Source of the DNA: Acidobacteriota bacterium
GTDB lineage: Bacteria; Acidobacteriota; Terriglobia; UBA7540
Reading direction: 5' to 3'
DNA length: 44,400 nt
NCBI GenBank assembly: GCA_902812365.1
Contig: CADDZC010000027.1
Coordinates: forward strand, 1 to 44,400
A model generated the notes under the pieces. The model did not search any database. It was not told the origin of the DNA and saw nothing but the letters and a program-made list of their open reading frames with translations. Of this stretch, positions 40,566-44,400 are shown piece by piece. Numbering within the stretch: the stretch's first letter is position 1; each line of letters begins with the position of its first letter. Both the position numbers and the translations under genes were made by a program.

Positions 40566-42279
40566 CAGAGGCGGCGCGGCGGCTGCCGGGCCCGATTCCG
40601 CCCGGCCCGAGCCAAGTTTCGGCTTTCCGATTCCGGACTTTGGCGATCCGGCGCCCAACGCCGTCGGACGCCGGGCGTTGGTGCCGCACGAGGGTTGCGT
40701 GGTTCACCTCGAGGCGAACTCTGCGCCGCGCCTGATGTGGTTCGGAGAGGACCTGCTGGCCGTCAAGTTTCCCGCCGGGACGCGCGTGATGTACCCTAAG
40801 CCCACCGTCCCGGGCCTCACGGACTTTGACGCCGCCATCCGTTACGCCATTGCCCACCCCGAAGGCATGGAGCCGCTCGCCGCCCTGCTGCGGCCGGGCA
40901 TGAAGGTTACGATTGCCCTCGATGACATCTCTCTGCCCCTGCCCCAGATGGTGCGGCCCGACGTCCGGGAGTCCGTCTTGAGGGTTCTTCTGCCGCTGCT
41001 CGCCGCAAAAGGGGTCGACGACCTCCACCTGATCATCGCCACGTCGTTTCATCGCCGCATGCACGAATTCGAGATTCGGCGCGTCGTCGGATCGAGGATT
41101 TTCCGGCAATACTATCCGCACCGCCTTTACAACCACGACGGCGAAGCTCCCGGCGGCATGGTCGAGCTGGGCACCACCGATCACGGCGAGCGCGTGCGCC
41201 TCAACCGCCGCGCTGCCGAATCGGACCTGCTGATCTATGTCAACATCAACCTCGTGCCCATGGACGGCGGCTCGAAATCCGTCGGCGTGGGGCTGTGCGA
41301 CTATCCGACGCTGCAGGCTCATCACACGCCCCAGACCATTCGGGCCTGCGACTCCTATTTCGATCACACCCGCTCGGCCATGAACCGCTCCTGCGACCGC
41401 ATCGGCCAGGTCATCAATCGCCATCTGAAGGTGTTTCATATCGAAACCGTCCTCAACAACCGCATGTTCGATCCCCGGCTGAGGTTTTTCACGCGCCCCG
41501 AGGATCGCTACAGCGCCGCTGACCGCGCCCTGTTCGCCGCCACGCGGCGCGCCCTGAGCCGGTTGCCGCGGCCTTGGAAGCGCCGGATGCTGTTTGCCGT
41601 TCCAGCGCCGTACCAGCCCATCGCCGTCCACGCCGGAGCCACGCTGCCGGTGCACGAGAAGACGCTGGCCTACTGCTATGCGCAGTATTGCTGTCCGATG
41701 GAGGGCCAGAGCGATGTGGTGGTCTACGGCATTCCGTTTATCTCGCCTTACAACGTCAACTCCATTTTGAACCCGCTGCTGGTGCAAGTCATGGCGCTCG
41801 GATATTTCCATAACATGTACCGCGGCATGCCGGTGGTGAAGAAGAACGGCGTGCTCATCCTCACCCATCCCCTTTACGACGAGTTTCATCCCCGGCACCA
41901 TCCCTCCTACATCGAGTTCTTCCACCGCATCCTGCCCGAAACCCGCGACGCGCTCGAGTTGCAGCGAAAATACGAGGAGGAATTCGCCCGCCATCCCGAT
42001 TACATCCGCCTCTACCGCACCGGCAACGCCTATCATGGCGTCCATCCGTTCTACATGTGGTACTGGGGCGAGAACGGGCGGGCGCACGTCGGCAAGGTGA
42101 TCTGCGTGGGCGCGGAGTCGAAACGCGCCGCCGAAATCATGGGCTGGGAAACCGCTCCGAACATGGACGAGGCGCTCGACAGAGCCCAGTCCTACCTCGG
42201 CCGCAAGCCCAGTATCACCCTGATGCACTTCGCTCCCATCCTGATGGCCGACGTGGCCGGGACGCCGCAAAGCGTCTGA
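40549..42279 (+). CDS. Large LarA-like (DUF2088) protein
   Basis: The 576-residue protein matches the LarA/DUF2088 N-terminal domain: VTIALDDISLPLP, IIATSFHRRMHEFEIRRVVG, YNHDGEAPGGMVELGTTDHGERVRLNRRAAESDLLIY. LarA uses a nickel pincer cofactor tethered to Lys184 with His108, His174 and His200 (L. plantarum numbering). Here His168 in SFHRR should correspond to His108, and Lys243 in PMDGGSKSV to Lys184, but the PH in the LarA motif is PM, so His174 appears missing. A ~290-residue C-terminal half (VYGIPFISPYNVNS, HHPSYIEFFHRILPETRD, KVICVGAESKRAAEIMGW) does not match LarA from memory. The first 35 residues are a low-complexity extension. Start overlaps the HAD gene. No larB, larC or larE is present. 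Confidence 0.8.
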   Translation: MSEPADRGGAAAAGPDSARPEPSFGFPIPDFGDPAPNAVGRRALVPHEGCVVHLEANSAPRLMWFGEDLLAVKFPAGTRVMYPKPTVPGLTDFDAAIRYAIAHPEGMEPLAALLRPGMKVTIALDDISLPLPQMVRPDVRESVLRVLLPLLAAKGVDDLHLIIATSFHRRMHEFEIRRVVGSRIFRQYYPHRLYNHDGEAPGGMVELGTTDHGERVRLNRRAAESDLLIYVNINLVPMDGGSKSVGVGLCDYPTLQAHHTPQTIRACDSYFDHTRSAMNRSCDRIGQVINRHLKVFHIETVLNNRMFDPRLRFFTRPEDRYSAADRALFAATRRALSRLPRPWKRRMLFAVPAPYQPIAVHAGATLPVHEKTLAYCYAQYCCPMEGQSDVVVYGIPFISPYNVNSILNPLLVQVMALGYFHNMYRGMPVVKKNGVLILTHPLYDEFHPRHHPSYIEFFHRILPETRDALELQRKYEEEFARHPDYIRLYRTGNAYHGVHPFYMWYWGENGRAHVGKVICVGAESKRAAEIMGWETAPNMDEALDRAQSYLGRKPSITLMHFAPILMADVAGTPQSV

Positions 42280-42303
42280 TCGGCGAGCGAAGCCCGCCCG
42301 TTA

Positions 42304-42309
42304 TACAAT
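42304..42309 (+). promoter_or_regulatory. -10 element ahead of the SDR gene
   Basis: TACAAT at 42304-42309 lies 25 bp after the LarA-like stop; no clear -35. Predicted +1 at about 42316. Confidence 0.35.
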
Positions 42310-42375
42310 GAATTCTTGCCGCTCCTCATGGCGGAGGCGGCGGCTGGGCCAGCCGCCGCGCCGCGGCACGCGGAC

Positions 42376-43395
42376 ATGAAACCCATTCTCGTCACCGGGG
42401 CCACGGGATTCCTCGGCCGGCATCTGGTTGAACAACTGCAAACGTCGCTCCGCCGCGAATCCCCCGCGCCGGTTGCCCGGCTGCGGCTGCTCTACCGCGG
42501 GCCGTCGCCCGGGCCGGCCGACCCGGCCATCGAGGTGGTGCGCGGCGACGTCACCTCGCGCGGCGATGTGGAGCGCGCTGCCGAGGGAGCGGGCGAAATC
42601 TATCATCTGGCGGGCGTCGTGTCCCGCGATCCGCGCGACGCCGAGCTGCTCTACCGGGTCCACGTCGAGGGCACCCGCAACGTGTGCGAGGCGGCGCTCC
42701 GGCACGGAGCCGGCAAGGTCGTGGTGGTCTCGTCGTCGGGCACGATCGCCGTGAGCCGCGAGCCGGTGGCCCGCCACGAAGAGTCCGGTTACCAGCACGA
42801 CCTCGTCGGCGACTGGCCGTATTACCTGAGCAAGATTTTCGCCGAAAAGCTGGCCTTGCGGTATTTCGAGCGCGAGCGGCTGCCGGTGGTGGTGGTGAAT
42901 CCGAGCCTCGTGCTCGGCCCGGGCGACGAGCGGAATTCTTCGACCGGAGACGTGGCGCTGTTTCTGAAGGGGCAGATTCTGGCCTTGCCGCGCGGCGGCT
43001 TGAACTTTGTCGACGCCCGCGACGCCGCCGCCGGCCTGATCGCGGCGATGCGCCGGGGGCGTCCGGGCGAGCGCTACCTGCTCGGGGCGGTCAACTGGAG
43101 CTTTCGGGAGCTGATCGCCCAGACGGCGCGGATCGCCGGCCGGCGGCCGCCCCGACTGCAGCCTTCGCTCCGAACTTCGCTCTGGAGCGCCCGCCTGCTC
43201 CGCCGGCTTTATCGGCTGGCCGGCCGGCGGTTCGAGCTCGACGACGAATCCATCAAGATGTCGGCGCTGTTCTGGTATTGCGACACGGCGAAAGCGCGCC
43301 GCGAACTGGGATTTCAGACGCGCGACCCGCTCGAGACGTTGCGGGCCACGGTCGACGACTTGCGCCGCCGCCGGGGAAAACCGGAAAATGAATGA
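42376..43395 (+). CDS. Extended SDR NAD(P)-dependent reductase/epimerase
   Basis: The 339-residue product opens MKPILVTGATGFLGRHLVEQL, the Rossmann GxxGxxG motif, followed by VVRGDVTSRGDVERA, EIYHLAGVVSRDP, VVVVSSSGTIAV and the catalytic YYLSKIFAEKLALRYF with Tyr and Lys in YxxxK. VVNPSLVLGPGD and the C-terminal FQTRDPLETLRATVDDL are typical of dihydroflavonol-reductase-like or epimerase members. Substrate cannot be told. The start was set at 42376 because the fold begins there; in-frame ATG at 42328 and TTG at 42316 would add a low-complexity leader. It precedes the lipid kinase in the same direction. Confidence 0.87.
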   Translation: MKPILVTGATGFLGRHLVEQLQTSLRRESPAPVARLRLLYRGPSPGPADPAIEVVRGDVTSRGDVERAAEGAGEIYHLAGVVSRDPRDAELLYRVHVEGTRNVCEAALRHGAGKVVVVSSSGTIAVSREPVARHEESGYQHDLVGDWPYYLSKIFAEKLALRYFERERLPVVVVNPSLVLGPGDERNSSTGDVALFLKGQILALPRGGLNFVDARDAAAGLIAAMRRGRPGERYLLGAVNWSFRELIAQTARIAGRRPPRLQPSLRTSLWSARLLRRLYRLAGRRFELDDESIKMSALFWYCDTAKARRELGFQTRDPLETLRATVDDLRRRRGKPENE

Positions 43396-43447
43396 TCGAG
43401 GCCAGGCTCGTCGGCCGGGGCGGCTCGGCCGGTCTTCGTGAGTCACG

Positions 43448-44400
43448 ATGAGCGACACGCGGCGCATGGCCGCCATTGTCAATCCGCATTCGGCGCGCGG
43501 CCAGACGGCCCGTCGCTGGGGCGAGCTCTCGCAGGAGCTCGAGCGGCGGCTGGGCCCGGTGACGGCACGCTTCACGGAATCGGCCGGCCACGCCACGCGC
43601 CTCGCCCGCCAGCTCCTCCAGGAAGGCTTTGACCTGATCATCGCCGTCGGAGGAGACGGCACGATCAACGAGACGGCCAACGGCTTTATTGAAGACGACC
43701 GGCCCGTGCGGCCCGCCGCCTGCCTGGGCCTGCTCCCGCTCGGCACCGGCGGCGACTTTCAGCGCACGGTGGGCGTACCGTCGCGGCCCGCCGAGGCCAT
43801 CCAGATTCTGGCCACCGGAGCGCCCCTCGAGATCGACATTGGGAAGATTTGCTACACCAATCCTCGCGGCGCGGCCGAATCCCGCTATTTTGTCAACCTG
43901 GTCAGCTTCGGCATGGGCGGGGACGTGGCCGAACGGTCCAAGAACTTCCTGACGCCGCTCGGCGGCAAGGCGGCGTTCTTCTGGGCGACGCTCGTCACCA
44001 TGCTCGACTATCGCGGCCAGCGCGTCGAGCTCGAGCTCGACGGACAGCCTTTGCCCCAGCCCTGCTTCATGACCAACGTGGCGGTGGGCAACGGCGAGTT
44101 TCACGGCGGCGGCATGCATCCCTGCCCGAAGGCGCGGCTCGACGACGGCTGGCTCGACGTGACCGTGATCGATTATCTGAATCTCTTCGAGCTGCTGCGT
44201 GATATCCGCGTCCTCTATTCCGACAACGTTTACCGGCATCCCAAGACGCATCATTTCCGCGCCCGCCGGCTGGTGGCGAGAAGCGACGAACGGACGCGCA
44301 TCGAAGTGGATGGCGAGGCCTTGGGCTCGCTGCCGGTCGAGATCACGCTGCTGCCCCGGCGGCTCCGGGTCATCGTTCCCCGCGCCCGCCCGCCCGCGAG
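43448..44400 (+). CDS. Diacylglycerol kinase-family lipid kinase, 5' part
   Basis: The frame opens at ATG 43448 and stays open to the window end (317 codons), so the 3' end is not seen. The catalytic domain is clear: AAIVNPHSARGQTARRW at the N-terminus, LIIAVGGDGTINETANGF near residue 62 with the nucleotide-binding GGDGT, and LGLLPLGTGGDFQRTVG near residue 100 (the GTxNDF motif is GTGGDF, with Gly for Asn). NVAVGNGEFHGGGMHPCPKA and LDVTVIDYLNLFELL lie in the second domain, and VDGEALGSLPVEI near the end matches the family closing. DagK-type enzymes phosphorylate diacylglycerol, sphingoid or related lipids. Nearly the full length (about 300 residues) appears to be present. Confidence 0.9.
   Translation, partial: MSDTRRMAAIVNPHSARGQTARRWGELSQELERRLGPVTARFTESAGHATRLARQLLQEGFDLIIAVGGDGTINETANGFIEDDRPVRPAACLGLLPLGTGGDFQRTVGVPSRPAEAIQILATGAPLEIDIGKICYTNPRGAAESRYFVNLVSFGMGGDVAERSKNFLTPLGGKAAFFWATLVTMLDYRGQRVELELDGQPLPQPCFMTNVAVGNGEFHGGGMHPCPKARLDDGWLDVTVIDYLNLFELLRDIRVLYSDNVYRHPKTHHFRARRLVARSDERTRIEVDGEALGSLPVEITLLPRRLRVIVPRARPPA

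Noticed and set aside
40363-42270. 635-codon minus-strand open frame opposite the LarA-like gene
   Set aside because: Antisense shadow; the plus-strand product has known motifs throughout.
36333-43395. Olefin-synthesis (OleABCD) locus
   Set aside because: An AMP-ligase and an SDR are present, as in OleC and OleD, but there is no OleA thiolase or OleB hydrolase, and the ligase carries an ACP and acyltransferase-like domain.
43253-44254. 333-codon minus-strand open frame opposite the lipid kinase
   Set aside because: Shadow of the kinase gene, which itself is open to the window end.
1-44400. Prophage, transposon, toxin-antitoxin or defence island
   Set aside because: No integrase, transposase, phage structural gene, restriction gene or typical toxin pair was recognised; the gene content is core-type.

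Overview
The window is about 62-65% GC by eye and reads as chromosomal DNA of a diderm bacterium. I favour Acidobacteriota. The reasons are a MurE ligase carrying the DNPR motif of the meso-diaminopimelate type, a PEP-CTERM protein, a FtsI-type PBP ending in a PASTA domain, and TTGAAAATA-type intergenic repeats of a kind I associate with that phylum from memory. No rRNA, tRNA, IS element or true CRISPR array was seen.

Region 1 (1-6.7 kb) holds the 3' end of glnE, a 760-bp intergenic stretch with a cluster of short degenerate repeats, then efp, a tandem pair of M48 metalloprotease lipoprotein-like/periplasmic paralogues separated by a terminator, and a secreted protein built of 15 TPR units. 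Region 2 (6.7-26.1 kb) is a nearly complete division and cell-wall cluster: mraZ, rsmH, ftsL, ftsI, murE, murF, mraY, murD, ftsW, murG, murC, ftsQ, ftsA, ftsZ, then ftsY. It starts from a recognisable promoter with 10-bp-phased MraZ boxes. murB and ddl are not in the cluster. MurD carries an unexplained C-terminal extension of about 165 residues.

Region 3 (26.4-29.05 kb) holds an orphan NtrY-like histidine kinase and a second exported TPR protein. Region 4 (29.06-34.3 kb) is a minus-strand run in the transcription order uvrC, ytxH-like, ytxH-like, DUF948-like, a TIGR04282-type glycosyltransferase and an amidase. Each of the two YtxH genes has a copy of the same 20-bp palindrome in front of it, which suggests a shared regulator. 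Region 5 (34.6-36.1 kb) holds a PEP-CTERM protein gene and a convergent small protein that may be a Stv-type putative adhesin.

Region 6 (36.3-44.4 kb) looks like a lipid or acyl-transfer locus. It encodes an ACP/acyl-AMP ligase/acyltransferase-like fusion whose acyltransferase motifs are broken, PlsY, a HAD-IB phosphatase, a large LarA-like (DUF2088) protein overlapping the HAD gene, an extended-SDR reductase/epimerase and a diacylglycerol-kinase-family lipid kinase that runs off the end. This is the most plausible place in the window for an undescribed pathway: activation of an acyl group, acyl-phosphate dependent acylation, dephosphorylation, redox or racemisation at a carbinol carbon, and lipid phosphorylation. 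That reading is inference from the families present. Several promoters here place the predicted +1 on or next to the ATG (TPR gene, plsY, ftsY), hinting at leaderless messages.
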